64,000 nucleotides of DNA from Multifurca ochricompacta (GCA_022496185.1 WTXG01000001.1:310001-374000); one strand, 5' to 3'; counted from the stretch's first letter, positions 35,519-46,642 are shown. Notes: generated by a model not told the origin, from the sequence alone. Made by a program: numbers and translations.

Positions 35519-37039
35519 TCACACAGCAACGAGGTACAGGAGATATACGTTTTTCGTGAACCCACAGGAGTGAGCCTGACGCTTTCCAATCATAAACGTC
35601 TCGCCTTGAGTAAACCACTGGGCGGTCCCCTTATGATGAGCGCTGCATGCGGTGTTGTAAGTGATGGACGGATCTGGTGGGGACCGTGGCAATCGTTTCA
35701 CGGGGATAGAGAGCAGTCTGGTGTCAGGTTTCTCTGCAAAAACTTTCAGTCGCTGGAGAGGGGATAATGCGCCTACGTACTCAGGGCCGCGCCGGTAAGG
35801 ACCCAAGTCCCGCCCATCACAGTCTACGACGCAAAACGTGCGACCAATCAGAGGCGTCCAGGCGCTTTCCACGTTGCCTGAAAGCGGAGACGCGAACCAC
35901 TCGACCATGTGAGGGTCCATGAGACGAACAGTCTTGAGGGATGGTAGTTGAATGCATGCGAGGGTTTCACACATGTCAGCCACCTTGACCGTGCCAAAGA
36001 GGAGACTAACGCCAAGATGTTCGATGGATGGGAGCACGTCGCGTTTGGGAAAGTCATGCCAATCGTTGATGAAAATCTCCAGGCATGAAAGATTAGGGCA
36101 GAGACTGCTGAGCATATACAGGCAATGGGAATGGTTCTCTAGCTCCGACGTGATACGCAGGTCAAGGGAGACAGAAGTGATTATTAAACCCTGTGAAGAC
36201 AGCAAATGTGTCCAAAAATTCGACGAACGACTCGGCCGAATATGGACGCGATCGAGGGAAGGCGTATGGCCATCCTCGTGGCAAATACTGTCACAATGAC
36301 CTGCCTCATGGTTGACAGTTAGATATTTTAGCTTCGGGAGGTATGGGAGGGCTACAGGGCAACCCAAGTGACCAGTGTTGCAGCTGCTGACAATTGCGAC
36401 TAGATTAGGAGCGGACTCAAGCAACGTGCGAAGTTCTTGGCGGCTAAAGAGGACAATGGGGTTTTGGTGTAGATATAGCTTGCGCAAAGACCAAGCTGAG
36501 GTTTGGGTTACGGCAGCGGCAAAGTCCCTGCCATAATATGGCATGGGGAGTCCCCATGTATCCTGGATCATGATAGAAATGGACAGGACTTGAAGATAAG
36601 GAAGATAGCGAGACAACCGGCCGAGGTTTCCAAAGCGCTGAAAAATTCTTGTTTCCAAAGATTCGACACCATCCTCATGTGCCGGATGATCGGAGAGTGC
36701 AATAATCAAATGGCGAGCGAGGAAACCACGGGGCCGAAACCTACCTAAGGTATCGGTCGTTAACTGTGATCTCTCAAGCGTGTACAATAAAGCGCTCATG
36801 TCCGTGGAATCATCGATGACCAAACATTGGTACAAGGTGGGGGTGCAGATTGTGTTCCATTGCTTGCAGACAAGAGCGAGTGAGGACAGAATCCAAGTGG
36901 AACGCTTTATGTCGTTCAATGGCAAGAAACTTTTGGGGTACAATGAATACTGCGGGAGATGGGTATCCATGACACTGGGAAAGGCGACAGCCAATTCGAG
37001 GATATGCACCAGGGTCTCAACGGGTAATGGGAAGGGCAT
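35519..37039 (-). CDS. F-box-like protein with leucine-rich C-terminal region
   Basis: This is a single-exon gene of 506 residues, of a kind that is abundant and variable in agaricomycete genomes. The start PFPLPVETLVHILELA and the following SSLALVCKQWNTICTPTLYQ match the F-box pattern (LPxEllxxI and CkxWr/Ytp), which would dock to Skp1 in an SCF ubiquitin ligase. The rest is rich in Leu, with repeated L-x-x-L-x-I/V strands (SLCPNLSCLEIF, LPSIEHLGVSLLFG, LPSLKTVRLMDPH) suggesting a leucine-rich solenoid that could bind a target. The target is unknown. It is the only clearly lineage-specific-looking, intronless gene in this part of the window. Confidence 0.75.
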   Translation of the reverse strand: MPFPLPVETLVHILELAVAFPSVMDTHLPQYSLYPKSFLPLNDIKRSTWILSSLALVCKQWNTICTPTLYQCLVIDDSTDMSALLYTLERSQLTTDTLGRFRPRGFLARHLIIALSDHPAHEDGVESLETRIFQRFGNLGRLSRYLPYLQVLSISIMIQDTWGLPMPYYGRDFAAAVTQTSAWSLRKLYLHQNPIVLFSRQELRTLLESAPNLVAIVSSCNTGHLGCPVALPYLPKLKYLTVNHEAGHCDSICHEDGHTPSLDRVHIRPSRSSNFWTHLLSSQGLIITSVSLDLRITSELENHSHCLYMLSSLCPNLSCLEIFINDWHDFPKRDVLPSIEHLGVSLLFGTVKVADMCETLACIQLPSLKTVRLMDPHMVEWFASPLSGNVESAWTPLIGRTFCVVDCDGRDLGPYRRGPEYVGALSPLQRLKVFAEKPDTRLLSIPVKRLPRSPPDPSITYNTACSAHHKGTAQWFTQGETFMIGKRQAHSCGFTKNVYLLYLVAV

Positions 37040-37406
37040 ATCGGCTTATGGGCTAAGGGAAAAAGGGTGGACACGCGTGCGCGTGATGTTCATGTAAATA
37101 ATAATAATATAAAAGAATGGCTCACTTGATAATTTTTTTGAAACGAGGGACCACCGGCCGTTGTTAATGTTAATGAGTGAGTGAGAAAGGTGTGGTGTAG
37201 TGGTGGTGGTGATGGTGTGTGGTGTGTGTTGGTGTGTGAAATTCGCAATTCTCAAGAGTCGAGCCTGGGCCTGCCTCCCTTGGGTCTTTGGGTCTTGGGT
37301 CTTTGGGAGACTGAGACTGAGACTCTGAGACTGAGACAGAAACAGAAACAGAGACAGAAACAGACAATTCACCTTGTCATCGAACCGCCGCACACAAGAC
37401 CAGGTC
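37040..37406. promoter_or_regulatory. Divergent upstream region with GT- and GAGACAGAAACA-rich repeats
   Basis: This is 367 bp between divergent start codons. About 37190-37240 is TGGTGTG-rich and about 37305-37370 is a GAGACTGAGACAGAAACAG-like purine repeat, both giving false ORFs. Confidence 0.5.
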
Positions 37407-38303
37407 ATGGCAGAGGAGTACGAGGGCGAGGGCGGTGGAAATAATCAACAACATCACCATCAACATCAACCTTCCCTTCCACTTCTGCCGCCGCCATCAC
37501 ATTCCAACGATCCCAACACTCACACTCACGCTCGCCCTGCCAAACTTGCCTCTACCACCCTTTTCCCGCGAAATTACCATCTAAGTGACGATGACGATGA
37601 GAATGATCACGATGGTGATGATGAACACGAATATGACCACGAGAATGAGCGCGAACCCAGCCCTCGTCCCGAGCAGCTACAACAATCACAACCACAACCA
37701 CAACCACAACCACAACCACGGCTAACATCGTCCCCGTTCGCACATGTGCACTTCCATTCCCGTGTCCGTATCACCAGCGGCCTACGCCATTCGCGCGGCA
37801 ACCGCTCACTCGACTCGTCCGATTCGGACTCGCCCTCCTCGTCCATCTCCGCGCCTCTTCGTTACCGCTCCCGCGACGCAGTGCCGCGTGGGCCACTCGG
37901 TCAACGTATATCCCGCCTCGCTGCTCAAGCACTACAGAAACGCAGAGTGGTGACAGCAGCTACAACTACAGCATCTACAGCGTTCGGGGGGAGGGATAAC
38001 GAGAATACGCCACTTATTCGTGCAGGCCAACCAGTTGCGTACGGGGTAGCTCAGAACGGGGAATCTGGGGGCGATGCCGATGCCGAGGAACGCTCGCAGA
38101 TTGGCCTGCATAGGGAGGAGTGGATCTCATTTGGCCGTTGGCCCTGGCGAGCGTTGAATTGTCACGTGAGTGATGAGCGTTATCTCAAGCTGAGATGCTC
38201 TGTTCACGAACACGCGGTGCAGTGGTGGCGGTCACAGATTGAATCAACCTTGTATTGTTATTGTTGTTGTTGTTGTTCTGATGTGTCGGACCCCGAGGAA
38301 TGA
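37407..38303 (+). CDS. Uncharacterised basidiomycete protein with FGRWPWRALN motif and Cys-rich C-terminus
   Basis: I do not recognise the function. Exons 37407-38165 and 38223-38303 give 279 residues. The N-terminal half is low complexity: His/Gln-rich, then an acidic DDDDEND-type block, then a QPQPQPQP run. The middle is Ser/Arg-rich. The C-terminal 45 residues look conserved: EEWISFGRWPWRALN, spliced to WWRSQIESTL, then YCYCCCCC and an acidic tail. A Cys run of this kind next to aromatic residues could be a palmitoylation site, which is inference only. The 57-nt intron 38166-38222 is a multiple of three and has no stop, so the unspliced form also stays in frame. The ATG at 37407 is the first true ATG in the frame. 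The gene converges on ARO2. Confidence 0.65.
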   Translation: MAEEYEGEGGGNNQQHHHQHQPSLPLLPPPSHSNDPNTHTHARPAKLASTTLFPRNYHLSDDDDENDHDGDDEHEYDHENEREPSPRPEQLQQSQPQPQPQPQPRLTSSPFAHVHFHSRVRITSGLRHSRGNRSLDSSDSDSPSSSISAPLRYRSRDAVPRGPLGQRISRLAAQALQKRRVVTAATTTASTAFGGRDNENTPLIRAGQPVAYGVAQNGESGGDADAEERSQIGLHREEWISFGRWPWRALNCHVSDERYLKLRCSVHEHAVQWWRSQIESTLYCYCCCCCSDVSDPEE

Positions 38304-38518
38304 TTGGAACGATCGGAACGCTTTACCGTGCCCGTACTCTCCATCCCTTCTCATGGTCAGGTCAGGTCAGGCCAGGTCAGGAACCCTCACTTCTACTCAA
38401 TCTCCGCTCACACGGGCTATTATGTTATACTATACTCATGTATCTGTATTTTCCATCGGTGTAACCAGTATCACTCAGATACCACTATCACATTTACAGG
38501 TTTCGATGACAGGGACCT

Positions 38519-40050
38519 CTATTTCCGGATGGGAAGGGTCATAGTCGGCGGCAAAGTGGTGATTGGGGGGAGAAGTGACACAGCAGTCCTCCGCGCATTC
38601 TGTATGAGTAACTCATCCATCACGACAAGTGCTGCCATAGCTTCGACGATAGGTACGGCGCGAGGAACAACGCAAGGATCATGGCGGCCGCGTGCTGCAA
38701 GTGTCCCAGGTGTGCCGTTGTATTGGGCAGTCTCCTGCGCCCGTGAAATGGTTGCCGGGGATTTAAATCCGATCCTGGATGAGCCATCAACTGAATTGCA
38801 CTGCCCCTGCTACAGCCGGGATGATGACCATACCGAAAATATATGTCCTCGCCATTAGTAATGCCGCCCTGTACACCGCCACTCCAATTAGTTGTCGTGC
38901 CGAGATTGCCGTTTTCCCAGCGTACAAAAGCATCATTGTGCTTGCTCCCAGGAACTTCTGTTCCGCGGAAGCCCGAACCAATCTCGAACGCCTTGGTGGC
39001 CGGAATGGACAGCATTGCGTGCGCGAGTTTGGCTTCAAACTTGTCAAAGACGGGTTCTCCGAGGCCGGCAGGGACGTTACGGAGCACGCAAGTGACCGTG
39101 CCGCCGATCGAGTCTTTCGCTTCTTTGGCGCGAATGATACGCTATGGTGGGTGGGTCAGTCATGTGCGCGTGCACAGATAAATAAGTGTAAGTGTATTCA
39201 GCATACCTTAGTCATGCGCTCTGATGTTTCGAGATGTGGGCACCGGGTTGGGAATTTGTCTACTTCCTCGCGCGTCACGGTCACGAGCAAGGCACGGAAT
39301 TCCGGTGAGAGCGCATCTTCGATCTCATCATTGTCCTCGTCTGCATCGGTTCTGGCAGGTGAGACAGATGAAAATAGGTGCACCTTGCCGACGGAAGATA
39401 CAAAAGCGATGATCTCAATGCCATGCGCTTGTTTAAGATACTTCTCCGCAATGGCCCCTGCAGCTACCCGACCTATGAAAAGAGAGGATAAGAATAAAAG
39501 ATAAAACCGCAATGCGAAAAGCCAAACGGCAGACCGATTGTTTCGCGGGCGCTACTCCTTCCACCACCGCTGCTCGCCTTGATGCCGTACTTTTGAAGGT
39601 AGGTATAGTCGGCATGGCTCGGGCGCGGGTATAGATCAGTCTCTGAATAGTCTTTTGGGCGTTGATCCTCATTTTTTACGAGCAAGCCAATGGGGGTTCC
39701 AAGGGTGACACCATGTTCGACGCCTGACTGAAGGTGAACAAGGTCTTTCTCATCGCGCTACTTGTCAAAAGTGAAATCAGAGAAATTGAGATAGCAAAGT
39801 GAAAGGAAAGAAACGAACGGGAGTGGTCAAGTTGCTTTGCCCAGGTCTGCGACGACTGAGTTGGGTTTGCACGTCTTGGGCTGATAATTCAAGTCCCTAT
39901 CGAATAACCACGGCGTCTCTACATTTGAAGAGGAGGACAGGAAGAAGAAAGCGCACGTACGGGGGGGCATCCATCAATGATTGCACCGACAGATGCACAG
40001 TGGCTCTCGCCATATGTAGTAACACGAAAAAGGGTACCAAATGTTGACAT
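38519..40050 (-). CDS. ARO2: Chorismate synthase
   Basis: This makes chorismate from 5-enolpyruvylshikimate-3-phosphate, the last common step to aromatic amino acids, using reduced FMN. Exons: 40050-39961, 39896-39819, 39757-39535, 39472-39207, 39141-38834 and 38774-38519, giving 406 residues. The N-terminus [18 protein letters not shown] is diagnostic. Next come [97 protein letters not shown] and [12 protein letters not shown], all family signatures. A short acidic insert ([11 protein letters not shown]) sits before SPEFRALL. No frame problems are seen. The gene shares its promoter region with the SAP30-like gene. Confidence 0.96.
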
Positions 40051-40423
40051 GATAGTGCGGGTCACACGCTACTATAGAGTAGAGTAGATCGGATGGAGCT
40101 GGGCGTTGAACTTTTTAACGAGAATGAAACCGAGAGATGACAAAATGTTGTTGAGTGCATGTTGCCGCGAGACACGGAATGTGTAAGTCCTCGGACATGA
40201 TTATGTACTCACTCAACCAAACCAACGAATCGAACTTATGGTGGTCAAGTTGTGTGGTATGTATATATAACAAGTGAGTTGAAACGTTGTTTAATGTGGA
40301 TGTGAATGTAAAAGAAAGTAAAAGAGTGTAGGTGTATGCGTGTGCGTAGTATGTAAACGCGTGCCATCTCCCACGCTGCCGCTGTCTTGAAGAGTTCTGG
40401 AACTGCAACATTTCACGACCACC
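40051..40423. promoter_or_regulatory. Bidirectional promoter of ARO2 and the SAP30-like gene
   Basis: This is 373 bp between divergent ATGs. If ARO2 is under Gcn4-type general amino acid control one would look for TGACTC here; I do not see an exact copy. Confidence 0.4.
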
Positions 40424-41322
40424 ATGTCCACGTCCGCCTCTGCATCAATTCCTAGCCCGCCACGGTCAACAAGACCGTTACCGGCTCGGAAACGACCCAA
40501 TGATTCTGCATGGTTTTCTAATAACATGACAACGGTCACCTCGGTGAAGCGACAAGCAACAACAGAACGAGTAGAAAGTGAACCACGCAACAAAAGAAAA
40601 AGAGTGGAGCCCACGCTGCAAACGCCCTCTCAACTCGGGTTTAGGATGGAAAGACCGCGTGAGAGACAGAATGATGAACCACCCGTGGTGAGTGCTGTGG
40701 TTTCTGTGGCTTGCTGTTCTGTCCACTGGGGGGCTGTGTCCATTCGACAACACAACACAAAGCTGTCCATCCCATCAGCATCTGTCAACACAGGCGTTAT
40801 TTTGGGTCGCTCATTTACGATGGTGTCTTGCAAATAGATGGACTTTTCAACGCTACCGGTTGAGGCATTACACCGGTATCTGGCTCAATACGACCTTATC
40901 CCTGCGGTGCACCCATCACCGCTCAGTGTACAGGATCCTCCTCCTCCTCCGTCGCTGCTAGAACCATTACGAACCTTATCACGTGGGGCGAGCCCGCCTG
41001 CCGTGAGTACACCGGCAAATCGGCCACGACGCGAGTCGAGGGAACAAAGTCGTCGAAGAAGCTCACGATTATTGGAAGAGGAAGCTCGTATGCGTACGCC
41101 AGTACTGGCGGACGTTGCTGAGGTGCAAAGTGTGTTGGCTAATATCGCCCAACGACATTTTGAAGGTCAAGTTGTCAAAGAAGTTGACAGTTTAGCTTCT
41201 TTCATGTGCGCTATCAAAGGGAGAGGTGAGTGTAGTTTGTTGTTTATTAGGGTGAATACGAGTGATCACTGATGGTAGGATCACGGCAACAGTCATGGGC
41301 GCCGTTGTCGATGTCGATTTAA
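40424..41322 (+). CDS. Probable SAP30-like subunit of the Sin3 histone deacetylase complex
   Basis: SAP30 bridges Sin3 to DNA or other subunits in Rpd3-type deacetylase complexes. Exons 40424-40687, 40838-41225 and 41279-41322 give 231 residues. The first 88 are basic and Ser/Pro-rich with nuclear-localisation-like RNKRKR. The core starts at the second exon: DFSTLPVEALHRYLAQYDL, then PSPLSVQDPPPPPSLLEPLR, which matches the Sin3-binding domain pattern of fungal SAP30 proteins. A basic helix (RRESREQSRRRSSRLLEE) and the conserved-looking VDSLASFMCAIKGR end the protein. The 150-nt first intron is long for this window and might hide another small exon. I am fairly sure of the family and less sure of the first exon. 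Confidence 0.72.
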
Positions 41323-41716
41323 AAATAGTAGTTGTCGATTCCTCAAAAATTAAATTAATTAATCAAAGATTATGTAATCTGGGTTTCCTTGGTGACAGCC
41401 TGTGACCTGAGCTGTGACCCTGAGACTTCACATCGCTCGCTCTTTCTCTTTATAAAATCTCACTCTTTTTTCTTCTTCTTCTCACCACTCACCCCTCCAC
41501 CTCCACCTCTCTCTCCCACTCTCATTCTCATTAGCAGCAGCGCTGCTTTCTCGGTTCTTTTCTAAAATCCCATCTTTTTTTGTGAGTGAGATCCTGCTTT
41601 TCCCCCACTCCTCATTCACTCATTTACTAATCACTCATTTAGCTTTTGGATCCTACCGTTACCGACTTCTGTGAAGCCATTCCTTAGCCCTTCGATCTTT
41701 CCTTACGTACAACACA
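41323..41716. other. Upstream region of the secreted-protein gene
   Basis: This is 394 bp. From about 41440 it becomes CT-rich (TCTTTCTCT, CCACCTCC runs), a common feature of promoters of strongly expressed fungal genes. A TATAAAA-like sequence is present at about 41452. Confidence 0.5.
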
Positions 41717-42864
41717 ATGAAGTTCTCAGCCGCTTTCACTTCCGTCATCCTTGTCCTTCCCTTCTTTGTTGCTCAGGGTGTCCTTGCTGTTCCCGCCAAC
41801 AAGCAGGGGGCCAACAATGGCAATAACAATGGCAAAGGAGCCGGTGCTAATGCTCAAACGTCCTTGAGTGTGTATTTTGCTTCACTTGTCCCGTCGATCC
41901 AGGATCTCATCTCCGTTTAATCAGCACTTGACCCCGCCGTTATTGCCAAAGGTTTCGAGAACAACGGTCAAGCCACTCCCACTCCTGGCCAAGTCGCCTC
42001 TCTCACCTCCAACAACAACTTCATTAACTTCTGTCTCACTGTACCCAACAAGCCGATTACCAACGGTCAACAGATCAAGACTGGCTCTTGTAACCCTGCC
42101 CCGATGGGTGTTATTGCCGCAACGACGAACATGCCTTCATCTAAATTCGTGTCGCCTGTGAATGGTCAGGACCTTGCTCCCAACACTGCCTTCACCATCA
42201 AAATGGCTGTCAACCACCTTCAAACTGGCAACTTCGTTAATGCAGCTACCAACTACTATGCTGCACCCCAACAGGTTAACGGTCAGGGTGATATCATTGG
42301 CCACACGCATTTCACAGTTCAGGATATCGGCTCCTTTACGTCTACGAAGGCTGAGGACCCCAGCGTCTTCGCGTTTTTCAAAGGTGTCAATGGGGCTGCC
42401 GTCAATGGTGTTGTATCTGAGGCGGTCACTGCTGGTCTCCCAGCTGGCGTCTACCGATTATGTTCAATTAACACCGATGCCAATCATGCGCCTGCCCTTG
42501 TCGCTGTCGCACAGCACGGTTCTCTCGATGACTGCGTCTACGTAAGTTGTCTTTTGTCTTTCGAGGTTCGCAATTAATTTGATTGGTTTATGCACAGTTC
42601 TCCGTCGGCAAAGGCAAGAACGCGAGTCCTTTCAATGGCAACGCTGGTAACGCCGCCAACGCCACTGCACCTGCTACCGCCGCGGCGCCTGCCAAGGCTG
42701 CTGGTAATGCCAATAAAGGCGGAAAGGCTGCTGCACCTGCTCCCCCGGCAGCGCCGGCCAAGGCTGCTGGTAATGCTACTAACACCACCACCACCAACAA
42801 CAAGGGCGGTAAACAGCAGGGTCGTAGCTGGACTGCCCGCTCCCGTATTGAGCGTGACTACTAA
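41717..42864 (+). CDS. Secreted protein of unknown function (family sometimes mislabelled ribosomal protein S17)
   Basis: Exons 41717-41867, 41925-42541 and 42598-42864 give 344 residues. A clear signal peptide is present (MKFSAAFTSVILVLPFFV, cleavage probably near VLA-VP). The mature N-terminus is Asn/Gly/Ala-rich. The conserved domain spans about residues 55-258: LDPAVIAKGFENNGQ, FCLTVPNKPITNGQQIK, CNPAPMGVIAATTNMPSSKF, NHLQTGNFVNAATNYYAAPQ, GDIIGHTHFTVQDI, and SINTDANHAPALVAVAQHG, with Cys residues that probably pair. This domain is common in agaricomycete secretomes; some database entries call it ribosomal protein S17, which it does not resemble. The tail has two imperfect AAPAKAAGNA repeats, then an Asn/Thr run and a basic end. 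Role unknown; a cell-wall or surface function is only a guess. Confidence 0.85.
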
Positions 42865-43216
42865 ATCGTCGGGTTGCTGAGATTTTGATAGCTATCCAAC
42901 AACTTGTTGTTACTTGTTACTTCGTTTTTGTGAATCATTGTTAGTTGCCGCTGCTGTTTAATTACTTTACCATCATGTTGCGTAGAAAGAGATTGGCTTC
43001 ATCGCAATTTAAAGCCTTGGGCGGGTTAGGATCCCTAATGATGAATGATTGTGATTGTCGTTGTCTGTCCGTCCGTTGACATGATGGGTAACGCCTACTC
43101 GGTTACCATTGCTGTGCGCATCACCTCTTCAAGTTTATTTTAAACCTAGACCGACTTTTCTTTCTTTCCTTCTCTTTCTCTTTCTCTCTCTCTCTCTCTC
43201 TCTAATATCCATATTA
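42865..43216. other. Intergenic region with CT dinucleotide repeat
   Basis: This is 352 bp between two genes in the same direction. A (TC)n microsatellite at about 43157-43203 ends just before the start codon of the ADAM gene. Reading through it gives an in-frame but unlikely N-terminal extension. Confidence 0.6.
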
Positions 43217-46200
43217 ATGCTACTGCTTGGTCTTTCTCATGTGCTGGTCACCGTTCTTCTCACGATCTTCATAACGACGACATTTACATCAGGTGAACCT
43301 GGCTTCCTCCACGCCCTCCTCACCTTGTCTCATGTTCTTCCAGCTTCTAGTGCCCCACGCCCTATCAAGCGTATTTCTCATCCGTCGACCTTAGCTATCG
43401 AAATTTATCCTCGAAGGCTGTCTCATTCATCAATTCATCATGCACGCGCCATCCCCCCAGATACTATTATGCTACATCACTCAGACTTCTTTCGTTTGAC
43501 ACTCTCCGCCTTTGGTGAAACCTTTCACCTTCACCTCCGTCCGAACGATCACCTTATACACTCATCCGCGCGCATCGTCTATTACGACACAAATGCCGCC
43601 GGCCAGAGTGTGCTCTCGCGCACCGAACCTCTCCTTCCCTCGTCCATCAAAGCGTACTGGGGTGAAGTTATTCCTACATATGCCTCAGCAGATCGCATGC
43701 GTGCTGATGCAGCCCGTGCGCCATATCACCCTGGCGATGCGCTCGGCTGGGCTCGCATCACCGTACATGATCAAGGCGACGCTGGCGCAGGTCGCCCGCC
43801 CGTGTTCGAGGGCGCATTTTCCGTTCGGGGGACCACTTATCACGTCGCAACGCGGGACAGCTACTTGCGCAACCGTGGCCCTCTCGATCCAGATCCTCAT
43901 CTTCACCCCTCTGAGTCGGATGGCTCAAACCCGGACCTTGACATTGACCTCGATAGGGGCCTCATTATCTGGCGCGATTCGGACGTCATGAATCCATGGG
44001 AGGAAAGCGTGGCTCGGATGGGTATTCCGGTAGATCATATGCTCGAGCGGCGGTCTTTAAGCTCTGAGATGGAGCCTGTGCGATGTGGGCACGACGCCTT
44101 ACCGTGGAACTCGGATCCAATGTTGAATCCAGTGCTGCGGCAGCCTGGTTCTAGTTCATGGTACGACCCGTTCGGGCTCATAGAGGGCGGGAGCACATTT
44201 GCGGAGCTGTTAATGAAGCGCGACGATATTGCTGGATCGGGAATGAGTACCAAGTGAGCGTTCCTTTGCCTCGGGACGCTTGCTCTCTAGGTCCTCATCG
44301 ATGGCGTCTTGTCCTTAGTTTCGCGAACACCATTGGACAAATAGACGGTTGTTCCAAGGAGCAAAAAGTGGTATGTAATATCAGATGCCATTGTCCCGAT
44401 CATTGGACAGCCTAACTTCGTTTAGCTTTACATGGGTGTCGCCGCTGATTGCGAGTACGTGAATCGTTACGGATCACAAGCGAATGCAACACGACAAATC
44501 TTAAGTATATGGAATACGGCGAGCGTTTTGTATAAAGTATGAAACTGAATTTCTTTTTTACCGTGTCACTGGGTCATCATCAAGATTAGGATACCTTCAA
44601 CGTTAGCCTTGGAATTGTAGAGCTTCAGATCCAAAACACTACGTAAGCTACCGCCTCTTCCATAATTTTGACACACTCTTCACGCGAACGCCCTAGGTGT
44701 CCGACAGTCGCAGATCCAGCTGTTCCATGGAACGTGAACTGCAGCACTCCGAATGTCAACTTGGACGACCGTCTTTCTCTGTTCTCCAAATGGCGCGGTA
44801 TCAAAGGAAACGACGGTGCTGGGCTTTGGCATCTGATGAGCAACTGCCCCACCGGGTCCGAGGTCGGAATTGCGTGGCTCGCGACGCTATGTCAGGTTAA
44901 CGCCACGGGCTCCGGATCTTCTATTGTCTCAGGAACCGCGGTATCAACGGCGGGTCTAACGGAATGGCAGGTTATATCTCACGAAATGGGACATAACTTT
45001 GGGGCTATCGTAAGTACATTCTTGCCCCCTTGGTGCCGGTGCTCGCTCTGACGGAAATGTCAACGCCGATCTTTTTAGCACGATGTACGTAGGCATCCCT
45101 ATCTTTATGGAGTCATCGCGTTGACACTTTGGATCCATAGTGTGCCGGCGGATGCAACAGCACGAGTGCATGTTGCCCGTTATCCACCAATTCCTGCGAC
45201 GCCAGCTCAAAGTTCTTGATGAGTCCGGTCGCATCACGCGGGGAGATGAACTTCTCACAATGCTCAATTGGGAATATTTGTACGCAATTGTATCTTCCAC
45301 TTCCCGGCCGCGCCCTCACTAAACATTTTGGCAGGCTCGTTGATGAAGGGCTCACGGGGCGGCAAGGTCGATACTAGCTGTCTCATGAGCCCGGATCCTA
45401 GCCGCCAGACCATCTCCTTACAAATGTGCGGTAACGGCATCGTAGAGAGTGGGGAAGACTGCGACCCAGGCAAAGGCTCAAATTCGACATGTTGCGATCC
45501 TGATACTTGTAAATTTCGCAACAATGCCGTGTGTGATCCTAGCAGCGCGCCTTGTTGCACCGCACAGTGTCAGTTTGCGCCGTCGACACAGGTTTGTAGG
45601 GCTGCCAGAGATGCGACCTGCGATACGGCGGAGATGTGCACCGGAAACTCGTCTGCTTGCCCCCCAGATAGCTTTGCACCCAACGGGAAGAGCTGTGGGT
45701 CCGGTGGTTTGGCGTGTGCGACGGGCCAGTGCACCTCTATTGCGCGTGAGTCAGCGCAAAAGCTTTCGATAGCTGCCCTTCTCACTAAACTGACGACATG
45801 GCCATAGAGCAATGCAAGCAATTGGGAGCATCGATGAATCTGCAGGAGGCATGTCCGAGCCGGAACGATCAATCATGCAAGGTGTCTTGCCAGGACCCAA
45901 CGACGCTGAATCAATGCGTGCTGTTAGACTCGTTACTCATTGACGGCTCTCCCTGTGGTCGGTCTACGTTATCCGCCCATGTTGTGCTTTCTATCGAGCT
46001 TAAGCTAATCTATTGATATTGACAGGTTACGGCGGCACATGCCTAAAAGGAACGTGCCAAAGCGGTAGTCTTTTCGATACTGCAAAGGTGACATCTACGT
46101 TCCCTTTCATCGGGGCCCTGAGCTGATGGTTCACCCACCCGTTTTACCTGGTTCTCCATCATCCATCATGCTTCATGTAATTTGTTATCACTTTCCACAG

Positions 46201-46601
46201 GCATGGTATGTGCAAAATTTGCAGATCTCGATCCCGATCACCATCACTGCAGCGTTGTTGGCTGTTACCATACTTTGGGGTCTTATCAGTACGCCCATTC
46301 TTTGTTGTTCCAAACACGACACCCAACGGCGCCGTCTTTGACCATGTTCTCGATTCTCGATACAGATTGCTGTTGTAGTCGTCCACCGCAAGCCGTGGCT
46401 GTCCCTGTCGTCGGTCCACCGATGATGCAGGAGTTCCCCGCCAAATGGGCCCAGGACAGCCAGCTCCTGCACCATATCCGTTTACAAGACCCTACACCGC
46501 TGGAGTGGGCTCGAATTGGAATGGGCCTCGGGGGTAATGAGCATGATTGCTATGAGTCACATCAACATATCGATAGGCGCCGATCTACCCCAGTGTGCTA
46601 G
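43217..46601 (+). CDS. ADAM-type (reprolysin) membrane metalloprotease with disintegrin-like domain
   Basis: Twelve exons: 43217-44253, 44319-44370, 44426-44536, 44590-44642, 44697-45009, 45079-45084 (6 nt), 45141-45279, 45335-45745, 45808-45957, 46026-46087, 46201-46288 and 46366 onward; 885 residues if the frame is kept to 46601. A signal peptide is followed by a propeptide, then the catalytic domain from about residue 365 (LYMGVAADCEYVNRYG). The zinc site HEMGHNFGAIHD at about 513-524 is complete only because the 6-nt exon supplies the last His and Asp; a Met-turn-like LMSP follows. Next come a disintegrin-like Cys-rich domain (CGNGIVESGEDCDPG, AEMCTGNSSACPPDSF), an EGF-like Cys segment, one membrane helix (ITITAALLAVTILWGL) and a cytosolic tail. 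The tail frame is doubtful: one added C near 46450 would give a Pro-rich end stopping at 46537. Confidence 0.9.
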
Positions 46602-46642
46602 TGCAACAGTGCGACAGTAACTTTTAGAAAGATCCAATTGTA

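Noticed and set aside
35570..36748. Several plus-strand ORFs within the F-box-like gene
   Set aside because: Antisense to a long single-exon gene with a recognisable F-box; none shows a family pattern.
42588..42803. Hydrophobic 71-residue minus-strand ORF
   Set aside because: Antisense shadow of the Ala-rich tail of the secreted protein.
45746..45807. Continuation of the ADAM ORF through 45807
   Set aside because: The frame reads on, but the splice from 45745 to 45808 restores the Cys-rich pattern and phase, while read-through does not.
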